From Sneathiella chungangensis (GTDB taxonomy: Bacteria; Pseudomonadota; Alphaproteobacteria; Sneathiellales; Sneathiellaceae): a stretch of DNA of 64,000 bases. Under the pieces are notes generated by a model that was not told the DNA's origin, made no database searches, and was given only the letters and a program-made list of their open reading frames with translations. The translations under genes and the position numbers were made by a program. Positions within the stretch are counted from its first letter, which is position 1. Each line of letters opens with the position of its first letter. This document shows positions 49,807 to 57,522 of this stretch, in pieces. The stretch lies in assembly GCF_009882935.1 (NCBI RefSeq), contig NZ_WTVA01000015.1, positions 496,001 to 560,000 of the forward strand, given 5' to 3'.

Positions 49807-50189
49807 TGAGCGGCGAAATTTATGACCGTGCGGGGCGGCCGAAGCCGACGGAAATCCGCTTGAAGAAAGCCGAAAAGGCGCTTGTCGTTTCCTTTGACGA
49901 CGGGCATTCTTTTCAGTTCCCTGCGGAGCTGTTGCGCGTCGAGAGCCCGTCCGCCGAAGTACAGGGACATGGCGCAAGTCAAAAGCAGCTCGTCGCCGGG
50001 CGGCGGCATGTGGGGATAATGGGGCTGGAGCCGGTCGGAAACTACGCGGTTCGCATCAGCTTCGATGACCTGCACGATACCGGCCTGTTCTCATGGGCCT
50101 ACCTTTACGAGCTTGGCCTGAACCAGGAGAACATATGGGAAACCTATCTCGATAACCTGGCGAAGAAGGGTCTCAGCCGAGACCCGTAA
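49806..50189 (+). CDS. DUF971 protein (gamma-butyrobetaine hydroxylase-like N-terminal domain)
   Basis: 127 aa. PTEIRLKKAEKALVVSFDDGHSFQFPAELLRVESPSAEVQGHG and GNYAVRISFDDLHDTGLFSWAYLYELG are the DUF971 signature. Stand-alone members are often found near Fe-S or Mrp genes; the function is not settled. It is coupled to trm112 by a one-base overlap and converges with ubiH. Confidence 0.9.
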   Translation: MSGEIYDRAGRPKPTEIRLKKAEKALVVSFDDGHSFQFPAELLRVESPSAEVQGHGASQKQLVAGRRHVGIMGLEPVGNYAVRISFDDLHDTGLFSWAYLYELGLNQENIWETYLDNLAKKGLSRDP

Positions 50190-50195
50190 GTTCCG

Positions 50196-51413
50196 TCACA
50201 GGGCCTCGCCGCGCAGCAGCCGTGGCATTTTTCCGACCGTGCCGCGCGCATGCTCCATGAAGAAGCCCTTGAGTTTCGGCATCTTGTTTACCGCCGCGAG
50301 CCCCAGATCACGCGCCAGCCGGATCGGCGGGATATCATTCGTAAAGAGACGGTTCAGCCCGTCGGTGATCGCCAGTAGTACAATGCTGTCGAACCGCCGC
50401 CAGCGCTGATAATCCTCAAGGACTGTGGCGCCGCCAATATCCTGACCCAGCCGTGCCGCGTCGATCACCACTTCCGCAAGGGCCGCCACATCGCGCAGGC
50501 CGAGGTTCAGGCCCTGCCCGGCGATGGGGTGCATGCCGTGCGCCGCATCGCCTATCAGGGCAAGCCGCTGGTCGACATAGCGCTCCGACTGATGCAAGGT
50601 CAGCGGATAGCTCCAGCGTGGCCCGACGACTTTCAACTCGCCAAGGTAATCACCGAAGCGTTTCGCCATTTCACGGTGAAACTCCGCGTCCGGCAAGGCC
50701 ATGATGACTTTTGCCCTGTCCGTGGGCTCGGTCCAGACGAGGGAAGACCGGTTGCCGGTCATCGGGAGGATAGCGAAAGGACCGAGTTTCAGGAACCGCT
50801 CCTGCGCCACGCCGTGATGGGGGATTTCATGGGCGATCGTGCAGACGACGCCCATCTGGTCATAGGACCAGCCGACCGTCTTGATTCCGGCAAGCTTGCG
50901 CAATGGGGAATTGCGGCCATCCGCCGCGACCAGAAGACGCGCCGTTACCCTCTCGCCGCCAGCAAGCTCGGCCGTGACACCCGCCGCATCCCGGGTCACA
51001 GTTTTATATTCTGCCGGCGCCATGATGGTCAGAGTCGGGATTTCAGCGGCCCGGCGGTAGAGCGCCTCGCGCAAATGCCGGTTCTCCACCATATGTCCGA
51101 AGGGTTCGTCACCAAGCTGGCGATGGTCGTAATGCAGGAAAAATTTTGACGGGCCATCCGTGATACGGATATCGAGCATGGGCTCCTTGGCCTTTACATG
51201 CTCCCACACGCCGCAGGACCGCAGCAGGTTTCGCGATGCATGGGCAATTGCCGACACGCGGCCATCGAACGTGGCATCGACAAGATGCGTCGGCTCTTCC
51301 CGCTCGAGAACCAGCACGCGCATCCCGGCGTCCGCAACGGCTATGGCGAACGGGAGGCCATTTAACCCGCCTCCGACGACCAGAAGGTCCATATCAATCC
51401 CTTGTTCCGGCAT
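50196..51413 (-). CDS. UbiH/UbiF/VisC/Coq6-family ubiquinone biosynthesis hydroxylase
   Basis: 405 aa flavoprotein monooxygenase. FAD motif MDLLVVGGGLNGLPFAIAVADAGMRVLVLERE, the DG-like region RLLVAADGRNSPLRKLAGI, and LALIGDAAHGMHPIAGQGLNLGLRDVAALAE (GD motif and UbiH signature). It hydroxylates a ring position of the ubiquinone precursor. The exact carbon cannot be told from sequence. ATG 51413 has GGGAA upstream; ATG 51425 would add four residues. It is divergent from the amidase gene, 71 bp apart. Confidence 0.9.
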   Translation of the reverse strand: MPEQGIDMDLLVVGGGLNGLPFAIAVADAGMRVLVLEREEPTHLVDATFDGRVSAIAHASRNLLRSCGVWEHVKAKEPMLDIRITDGPSKFFLHYDHRQLGDEPFGHMVENRHLREALYRRAAEIPTLTIMAPAEYKTVTRDAAGVTAELAGGERVTARLLVAADGRNSPLRKLAGIKTVGWSYDQMGVVCTIAHEIPHHGVAQERFLKLGPFAILPMTGNRSSLVWTEPTDRAKVIMALPDAEFHREMAKRFGDYLGELKVVGPRWSYPLTLHQSERYVDQRLALIGDAAHGMHPIAGQGLNLGLRDVAALAEVVIDAARLGQDIGGATVLEDYQRWRRFDSIVLLAITDGLNRLFTNDIPPIRLARDLGLAAVNKMPKLKGFFMEHARGTVGKMPRLLRGEAL

Positions 51414-51484
51414 TTTTCCCACCATCGCTTTTATTCTGTTCAGCCTCTCTTGCCACTTTATGGATATAGCCCTAATCTGGCCCC

Positions 51485-52852
51485 ATGGCAAAACCCTGGC
51501 ACGATATGACGGCCCTTGAACTTGGGCATCTTATAGGCGAACGGTCGATTAATCCAATTGATCTGGCGCAATATTTTCTGGGACGGATCAAGAAATTTGA
51601 TCCGGAGCGGCGCATTTATGTCCGCCTTACCGAAGATCGAGCTTTGAAGGAAGCAGAAGCCGCCGCGATCCGCGCTGAGAGGGGGAGCCGCCTCAGCCCG
51701 CTCGATGGTGTGCCGATTTCCTGGAAAGACCTTTTTGACACGGCGGGCGTCGCAACGGAAGCGGGCACCCGGCTTTATGAAGGGCGGATCCCGACCGCAG
51801 ATGCGGAATGTCTCACGCGGGCGAGCCGCGCCGGACTTGTCTGCCTGGGCAAAACGAATATGCCGGACATCGCGTTTTCCGGCATCGGCGTCAATCCCTG
51901 GACCGGGACCGGCCCGAATCCCTTCGACCGGGAGGTCGACAGGGTGCCCGGCGGATCATCCGCGGGCGCCGCGCTCTCCATCGCCGAAGGTCTTGCGCCC
52001 GCTGCCATTGGATCGGACACCGCCGGGTCCGTCCGAATTCCGGCGGCATGGTGCGGTATCACCGGCCTTAAAACCACGCATGGCCAGATTTCCTTGGAGG
52101 GCGTCATTCCGCTCTCCTATTCGCAGGATACCATCGGGCCGCTGACCCGGGATGTCGCCGATGCCAATATCCTCTACAGCATTCTGTCCGGCAGACCCGC
52201 CGCGGATCTTTCGGGCGTATCGCTGAAGGGCGTTCGCATCCTGCGTGCAACCAGCCAGTTCGATGAGCTGACCGATCCCGCCATCACGACAAAAATTAAA
52301 GAAGGCCTCGTGCTTCTGGAAGCCGCGGGCGCCGAAATCACCGAGGGGCCGGTTCCGGCCTTTGATGAGGTGGGTGCGCTTTCCACCAAGCACGGCAGCC
52401 CTGCCGCCATTGAAGCCTGCATGATGTATGGCGACCAGATCCGCGCAAATCGGGGCTGTATGTATGAACCCATCGAAGAACGCATACTGGCCGCGGAAAA
52501 ATACACCGCCGTTGATGCCGCCGCGCTTTACCGTGGGATGGAACGGCTCGGAGCGGAATATATAAAGCAGACGGCTGGCTATGATCTGGTTGTCGGCACG
52601 ACGCAGCCAGAGCATCCGCCGGCCATCGGACCCCTCTTGCAAAGCGTCGATGCCTATTTACGCGCGACAATGATGTCCATCAGCCTGACGCGGCTCGCCA
52701 ATTTGCTGCGTCTTTGCGCCACCACTTTGCCCTGCGGCATGGAAAGCGGATTTCCGGTGGGCCTGATGCTGATGGCGCCGGGCGATTGCGAGGGCAAACT
52801 GCTCCGCCTGTCAGCAGCGGTTGAGAAGACTCTCAAGCCGTTGAATGGCTAA
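51485..52852 (+). CDS. Amidase (amidase-signature family)
   Basis: 455 aa. Complete Ser-cisSer-Lys triad: Lys in GVPISWKDLFDTAG, cis-Ser in VPGGSSAGAALSIAEGLAPAAIGSDTAGSVRIP, where the second motif holds the nucleophile Ser. The substrate is not predictable. In this family the enzymes range from amide hydrolases to transamidosome subunits; the context of nitrogen genes suggests an ammonia-releasing amidase. Its stop overlaps the first NtrC-type dyad of the glnK promoter region. Confidence 0.88.
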   Translation: MAKPWHDMTALELGHLIGERSINPIDLAQYFLGRIKKFDPERRIYVRLTEDRALKEAEAAAIRAERGSRLSPLDGVPISWKDLFDTAGVATEAGTRLYEGRIPTADAECLTRASRAGLVCLGKTNMPDIAFSGIGVNPWTGTGPNPFDREVDRVPGGSSAGAALSIAEGLAPAAIGSDTAGSVRIPAAWCGITGLKTTHGQISLEGVIPLSYSQDTIGPLTRDVADANILYSILSGRPAADLSGVSLKGVRILRATSQFDELTDPAITTKIKEGLVLLEAAGAEITEGPVPAFDEVGALSTKHGSPAAIEACMMYGDQIRANRGCMYEPIEERILAAEKYTAVDAAALYRGMERLGAEYIKQTAGYDLVVGTTQPEHPPAIGPLLQSVDAYLRATMMSISLTRLANLLRLCATTLPCGMESGFPVGLMLMAPGDCEGKLLRLSAAVEKTLKPLNG

Positions 52853-52862
52853 TTTTTAGGCA
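52846..52862. promoter_or_regulatory. NtrC-type 17-bp dyad, glnK site 1
   Basis: TGGCTAATTTTTAGGCA: half-sites TGGCTA and TAGGCA around ATTTT. It covers the amidase stop codon, about 115-130 bp upstream of the glnK sigma-54 element. Confidence 0.5.
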
Positions 52863-52874
52863 ATACGTCCTATT

Positions 52875-52891
52875 TGCCTATTTTTTGAGCA
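52875..52891. promoter_or_regulatory. NtrC-type 17-bp dyad, glnK site 2
   Basis: TGCCTATTTTTTGAGCA: half-sites TGCCTA and TGAGCA around TTTTT, 29 bp after site 1, about 85-100 bp upstream of the sigma-54 element. Confidence 0.55.
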
Positions 52892-52976
52892 AAATTTCCA
52901 CCCTTTTGCGCATAAATTTTCGGCACCCCTCCCATAACCCATTGAATACAAACCAGAAAGAAATCTGAACCTCAAC

Positions 52977-53393
<417 letters not shown>

Positions 53394-53403
53394 GAGATAA
53401 TCG

Positions 53404-54729
53404 ATGCGTAATTTGACATACCTAAAAACCGCCGCCGCAACCGCCGCGGCCTTTGCTCTGATTGGCGCCGCTCCTGCTTTTGCGGCCGTCGACAGTGAAA
53501 CAGCCTATGTGCTGAACACTTTCTCCTTCCTGGTGAACGGCGCGCTCGTCATGTGGATGGCCGCCGGCTTCGCCATGCTGGAAAGCGGCCTCGTCCGTTC
53601 CAAGAACACCGCGACGATCTGCCTGAAGAACATTGCCCTTTATGCCCTTTCGGGCCTGACTTTTTACCTCGTCGGTTACAATCTTATGTATATGGACGTG
53701 ACCGGCTATATCGGCAGCTTCAGCCCGTTCTGGGGCCCGGATGACGCTGAGGCTCTCGCCGGGACCTTCTCGGATGGCGGCTACTCCGCCTCCTCCGACT
53801 GGTTCTTCCAGATGGTTTTCGTCGCCACCGCCGCGTCGATTGTTTCCGGAACCCTGGCCGAACGGACAAAGCTCTGGTCATTTCTGGCCTTCGTCGTTCT
53901 GCTGACAGCGATCATCTATCCGATCCAGGGTTCCTGGGTATGGGGTGGCGGCTGGCTGTCCGAGATGGGCTTCTCCGACTACGCGGGTTCGACCCTCGTG
54001 CATTCCGTCGGTGGCTGGGCGGCATTGACAGGCGCCATCATCCTCGGCGCGCGTAAAGGCAAATATACCGCAGAAGGCAGGGTCAACCCGCTTCCGGGCG
54101 CAAATCTGCCACTTGCAACACTCGGCACGTTCATTCTCTGGCTCGGCTGGTTCGGCTTTAACGGCGGCTCCGTCCTTGCACTGGGTTCAGCGGCCAGCGC
54201 GATCGAAATGGCGAATGTTTTTGCCAACACGAACATGGCGGCAGCCGGTGGCGTACTCGCGGCGATGATCGTTACCCAGATCATCTATAAGAAGGTTGAC
54301 CTTACACTGGCGCTCAACGGCGCGATTGGCGGCCTTGTCTCCATCACGGCGGAACCTGCTGATCCGACGATCGGTCTGGCTATTCTGATCGGCGCAGTTG
54401 GCGGTGTGATCGTTGTCTTCGCGGTGCCGCTTCTTGACAAGCTCAAGATCGACGACGTTGTCGGCGCAATCCCCGCCCATCTGTTCTGCGGCATCTGGGG
54501 GACGCTCGCCGTTGCGATTTCCGATCCGGAGGCGACGTTCGTCACGCAGTTGACCGGCGTCGTGTCAATCGGTCTCTTCGTACTCGTCTTGAGCTCGATC
54601 TTCTGGCTGATCCTGAAATACACGATTGGTATCCGGGCCAGCGTCGAAGACGAGATCGAGGGCCTCGACAAAGCGGAACTCGGTCTGGAAGCCTATCCGG
54701 AATTCGGGCAAGGTTCCCAGTCGTTCTAA
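53404..54729 (+). CDS. amtB: Ammonium transporter AmtB (first copy)
   Basis: 441 aa. A cleavable signal peptide (MRNLTYLKTAAATAAAFALIGAAPAFA) precedes eleven membrane segments. Amt signatures: LVMWMAAGFAMLESGLVRSKNT, AGSTLVHSVGGWAALTGAIILGARKGKY (His of the twin-His pore), FGFNGGS and GAIPAHLFCGIWGTLAVAI (second His). It starts 11 nt after glnK. Together they form the usual ammonium uptake and blocking pair. Confidence 0.95.
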   Translation: MRNLTYLKTAAATAAAFALIGAAPAFAAVDSETAYVLNTFSFLVNGALVMWMAAGFAMLESGLVRSKNTATICLKNIALYALSGLTFYLVGYNLMYMDVTGYIGSFSPFWGPDDAEALAGTFSDGGYSASSDWFFQMVFVATAASIVSGTLAERTKLWSFLAFVVLLTAIIYPIQGSWVWGGGWLSEMGFSDYAGSTLVHSVGGWAALTGAIILGARKGKYTAEGRVNPLPGANLPLATLGTFILWLGWFGFNGGSVLALGSAASAIEMANVFANTNMAAAGGVLAAMIVTQIIYKKVDLTLALNGAIGGLVSITAEPADPTIGLAILIGAVGGVIVVFAVPLLDKLKIDDVVGAIPAHLFCGIWGTLAVAISDPEATFVTQLTGVVSIGLFVLVLSSIFWLILKYTIGIRASVEDEIEGLDKAELGLEAYPEFGQGSQSF

Positions 54730-54738
54730 ACCCGTAAC

Positions 54739-54755
54739 AAGCGGCCTGGCCGCTT
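54739..54755 (+). terminator. Weak hairpin behind amtB
   Basis: AAGCGGCC (54739-54746) and GGCCGCTT (54748-54755) are perfect inverted copies separated by one base. No T run follows (AGCAAAAAGG), so termination would be weak or Rho-dependent. Confidence 0.35.
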
Positions 54756-54769
54756 AGCAAAAAGGCATT

Positions 54770-54786
54770 TGCCCAGTTTTTGATCA
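54770..54786. promoter_or_regulatory. NtrC-type 17-bp dyad, second amtB site 1
   Basis: TGCCCAGTTTTTGATCA: half-sites TGCCCA and TGATCA around GTTTT. With site 2 it forms a larger inverted arrangement around TTAATT. Confidence 0.45.
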
Positions 54787-54792
54787 TTAATT

Positions 54793-54809
54793 TGATCAGA
54801 AATTGGGCA
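54793..54809. promoter_or_regulatory. NtrC-type 17-bp dyad, second amtB site 2
   Basis: TGATCAGAAATTGGGCA: half-sites TGATCA and TGGGCA around GAAAT, 23 bp after site 1. Confidence 0.45.
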
Positions 54810-54844
54810 AATTCTATTGTTTCTCCGCGAATGCCCTCCAAAAA

Positions 54845-54861
54845 GCGCCAAAAATTGGGCA
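54845..54861. promoter_or_regulatory. NtrC-type 17-bp dyad, second amtB site 3 (promoter-proximal)
   Basis: GCGCCAAAAATTGGGCA: half-sites GCGCCA and TGGGCA around AAAAT. It ends 10 bp before the -24 element, closer than an enhancer usually sits, so it might instead act negatively. Confidence 0.4.
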
Positions 54862-54870
54862 ATTCCGAGC

Positions 54871-54886
54871 TGGCACGCTCCTTGAT
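54871..54886 (+). promoter_or_regulatory. Sigma-54 promoter of the second amtB gene
   Basis: TGGCACGCTCCTTGAT matches TGGCACG-N4-TTGCW except TTGA at -12, the same change as at glnK. It lies about 60 bp upstream of the ATG at 54945. Confidence 0.65.
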
Positions 54887-54944
54887 AACAATATAGTCAA
54901 TCCGCGCCCCAACGCGGTCTTTGATTATGAGGGAGCTAAGCTGA

Positions 54945-56174
54945 ATGTCTGAGGGAATTACGGGCACAGACGTCCTGTTTGTGCTGTTAGGCGCCATTCT
55001 TGTCTTCGCCATGCATGCCGGTTTTGCATTTCTGGAAGTCGGTACTGTCCGCCGGAAAAACCAGGTCAACGCGCTGATCAAAATCATCACCGATTTCGGC
55101 GTCTCCACGATCAGTTACTTTTTTATCGGTTATGCCGTCGCCTATGGCGTCGATTTTCTGGTCAACGCCGCGGTATTGTCTGGCCAGATGGAGGCGGAAG
55201 GATATGCTTTTGCGAGCAACGGATATGACCTCGTCAAATTTTTCTTTCTCCTGACCTTCGCCGCGGCAATCCCCGCCATTATATCCGGCGGTATCGCCGA
55301 ACGGGCCAAATTCTGGCCGCAGCTGATCGCAACGGCAATATTGACGGCGCTGATTTATCCCTTTTTCGAGGGGCTTGTCTGGAACGGCAATTTCGGCCTT
55401 CAGGAAACGGTCGAAACCCTGACCGGCGCAAGCTTCCATGACTTCGCGGGCTCCATTGTCGTGCATGCGATCGGCGGATGGATTGCCCTCGGCGCCGTCC
55501 TGCTTCTCGGCGCGCGAAAGGGCCGCTATGCAAAGGACGGCCGGGTAAATGGCATTCCGCCGTCGAATATCCCCTTCCTTGCGCTCGGCTCCTGGATCCT
55601 CTGTATCGGCTGGTTCGGATTTAACGTGATGAGCGCCCAGTCGATCGGCGGCATCTCCGGCCTTGTCGCGATGAATTCCCTTATGGCCATGGTCGGCGGC
55701 ATCATCGCGGCGCTCGTTGCCGGGCGAAATGACCCGGGCTTCGTACATAACGGCGCCCTCGCCGGGCTTGTCGCCGTCTGCGCGGGCTCCGATATCATGC
55801 ACCCCATCGGCGCGCTGGCGACAGGCGCCGTTGCGGGCACCCTTTTCGTCTTCGCCTTCACCTACTGCCAGAGCCGGCTCAAGATCGATGACGTCCTCGG
55901 CGTCTGGCCATTGCACGGCCTTTGCGGACTTTGGGGCGGTATTGCCGCAGGTATTTTCGGACTTGAAGCCCTCGGCGGGCTTGGCGGGGTGAGCTTCATT
56001 GCGCAGGTCGTGGTGAGCCTCCTCGGCTGTGCTTATGCGCTGATTGCCGGGTTCATCGTTTACGGTCTTCTGAAAATGGTGAGCGGCATCCGCCTGTCGG
56101 AAGAGGACGAGTTCATCGGTGCCGATCTCAGCATTCATAAAATTGGCGCCTATCCGGAAGAGGATCTGCGCTGA
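54945..56174 (+). CDS. Ammonium transporter, second copy (Amt family)
   Basis: 409 aa. It lacks a cleavable signal peptide, starting at once with TM1 (TGTDVLFVLLGAILVFAMHAGFAFLEVGTVRRKNQVNALIKI). Signatures: DFAGSIVVHAIGGWIALGAVLLLGARKGRY (first pore His), WFGFNVMSA and GVWPLHGLCGLWGGIAAGIF (second pore His). Low identity to the first copy and the FLEVGTVR variant suggest a separate Amt branch, not a recent duplication. It has no glnK of its own but carries its own sigma-54 promoter. The C-terminus ends ADLSIHKIGAYPEEDLR, comparable to the GlnK-contacting tail. Confidence 0.93.
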   Translation: MSEGITGTDVLFVLLGAILVFAMHAGFAFLEVGTVRRKNQVNALIKIITDFGVSTISYFFIGYAVAYGVDFLVNAAVLSGQMEAEGYAFASNGYDLVKFFFLLTFAAAIPAIISGGIAERAKFWPQLIATAILTALIYPFFEGLVWNGNFGLQETVETLTGASFHDFAGSIVVHAIGGWIALGAVLLLGARKGRYAKDGRVNGIPPSNIPFLALGSWILCIGWFGFNVMSAQSIGGISGLVAMNSLMAMVGGIIAALVAGRNDPGFVHNGALAGLVAVCAGSDIMHPIGALATGAVAGTLFVFAFTYCQSRLKIDDVLGVWPLHGLCGLWGGIAAGIFGLEALGGLGGVSFIAQVVVSLLGCAYALIAGFIVYGLLKMVSGIRLSEEDEFIGADLSIHKIGAYPEEDLR

Positions 56175-56212
56175 CCGAGGTCTTTTCACCAAAAGAGTGA
56201 TACAAAAACAAG

Positions 56213-56249
56213 GCCGCACCAAATAACGCGTCTATTCGGATGGTGCGGC
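56213..56249 (+). terminator. Hairpin behind the second amtB gene
   Basis: GCCGCACCA (56213-56221) pairs with TGGTGCGGC (56241-56249) across a 19-base loop. The T run is poor (TTGTATCCCTT), so it is only a candidate. Confidence 0.4.
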
Positions 56250-56319
56250 TTGTATCCCTTGGACGATTTATCTAAATTCGAAGCCCGTTAATTCCGTATT
56301 ATTTCGGTATCCAGGGCAT

Positions 56320-57513
56320 ATGATCAATTCCGAACTGTCCCACTTACGCGGCTCCCCTTTTGGCGAGCTTCGAAACCTTCTCGACCCCCTGGCGCCGCCA
56401 CAGGGTCTCGATCCCGTTATATTGACTGTCGGCGAGCCGCAACATAAGCCGCCGCAGTTGATGATTGATGCGCTGCGTGCGAACGAGCATCTTTATGGGA
56501 AATATCCGCCGATCGACGGCACGCCGGAATTGCGGACGGCAATCACGGATTGGCTTGGCCGGCGCTACAAACTTCCGCCAGGCATGATCGATGGCGAGCG
56601 GAATATAGCCCCCGTGAACGGCACCAAGGAGGCGCTGTATATGATCGCCTCCGTCATTACGGAGCGGGCCGGCCATAATCAGCCGAAACCCGTCATTCTG
56701 TTGCCGACCCCCTATTACCATGTCTATCATGCCGCCGCCGTCATGGCCGGAGCTGAGCCTGTGTTTCTGCCCGCCGGACGGGAGACGAACTTTTTCCCCG
56801 ACCTTGAGGCAATTGACGTGGAAATGCTGGAGCGGGCCTCCGCTTTCTACCTTTGCACCCCGTCCAACCCGCAAGGAACCGTCGCCAGCAGGGAATATCT
56901 GAAGGCGGCGCTCGCCCTCGCCCGCAAGCATGATTTCATGCTGGTTGTCGATGAATGCTATTCGGAGATTTATGATCGCGTGCCGCCCACCGGGATTCTT
57001 GAAGTATGCGCGGAAGAAGGCGGCGATATCGACCATATACTCGCCTTTCATTCCCTCTCGAAACGATCGAGCGCGGCGGGCCTTCGCTCCGGTTTCTGCG
57101 TCGGGGAAGCAACGACTATCAAGGCGTTTCTGAATTTACGCGGTTTTGCGGGGGCGGCGTCACCCCTACCGGTTTACGCGGCGGCGACGGCGCTTTGGAA
57201 TGATGACGACCATGTCGAGGAAAACCGTAATCTTTACCGGCAGAAATTCGATATGGCGGCGGATATTTTCGGCTCTCGTTTCGGCTTTTATCGCCCGGAA
57301 GGCGGCTTTTTTCTCTGGCTCGATGTTGGCGACGGCGTGGAGGCGGCAAAAAGGCTCTGGATGAACGCGGCAATCCGGGTTTTGCCCGGCCGTTATTTAA
57401 GCGTTGCCGGCCCCGACGGCGTCAATCCCGGAGATCCCTACATCCGTGTTGCCCTGGTCGCGACACCGGAGAATAGCAAAGAGGCTTTATCTAGATTGGC
57501 CAATAGCTTATAG
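56320..57513 (+). CDS. Class I/II aminotransferase, DapC-like (succinyldiaminopimelate aminotransferase)
   Basis: 397 aa PLP enzyme. N-terminus SPFGELRNLLDPLAPPQGLDPVILTVGEPQHKPPQLMIDAL, then VNGTKEALYMIASVI, VDECYSEIYDR and the PLP Lys in FHSLSKRSSAAGLRSGFCVG. This matches the alphaproteobacterial DapC type that acts in lysine/peptidoglycan synthesis, but related aminotransferases cannot be excluded. It lies 9 nt before ftsK. Confidence 0.85.
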   Translation: MINSELSHLRGSPFGELRNLLDPLAPPQGLDPVILTVGEPQHKPPQLMIDALRANEHLYGKYPPIDGTPELRTAITDWLGRRYKLPPGMIDGERNIAPVNGTKEALYMIASVITERAGHNQPKPVILLPTPYYHVYHAAAVMAGAEPVFLPAGRETNFFPDLEAIDVEMLERASAFYLCTPSNPQGTVASREYLKAALALARKHDFMLVVDECYSEIYDRVPPTGILEVCAEEGGDIDHILAFHSLSKRSSAAGLRSGFCVGEATTIKAFLNLRGFAGAASPLPVYAAATALWNDDDHVEENRNLYRQKFDMAADIFGSRFGFYRPEGGFFLWLDVGDGVEAAKRLWMNAAIRVLPGRYLSVAGPDGVNPGDPYIRVALVATPENSKEALSRLANSL

Positions 57514-57522
57514 AATACCCGT

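Noticed and set aside
50685-50700. TTTCACGGTGAAA inside ubiH as a second parS site
   Set aside because: It has an extra central base compared with parS, which breaks the dyad spacing, and it lies inside a coding region.
54987-56222. 411-codon minus-strand frame opposite the second amtB gene
   Set aside because: Antisense shadow with low-complexity charged sequence. The plus strand carries a full Amt protein.
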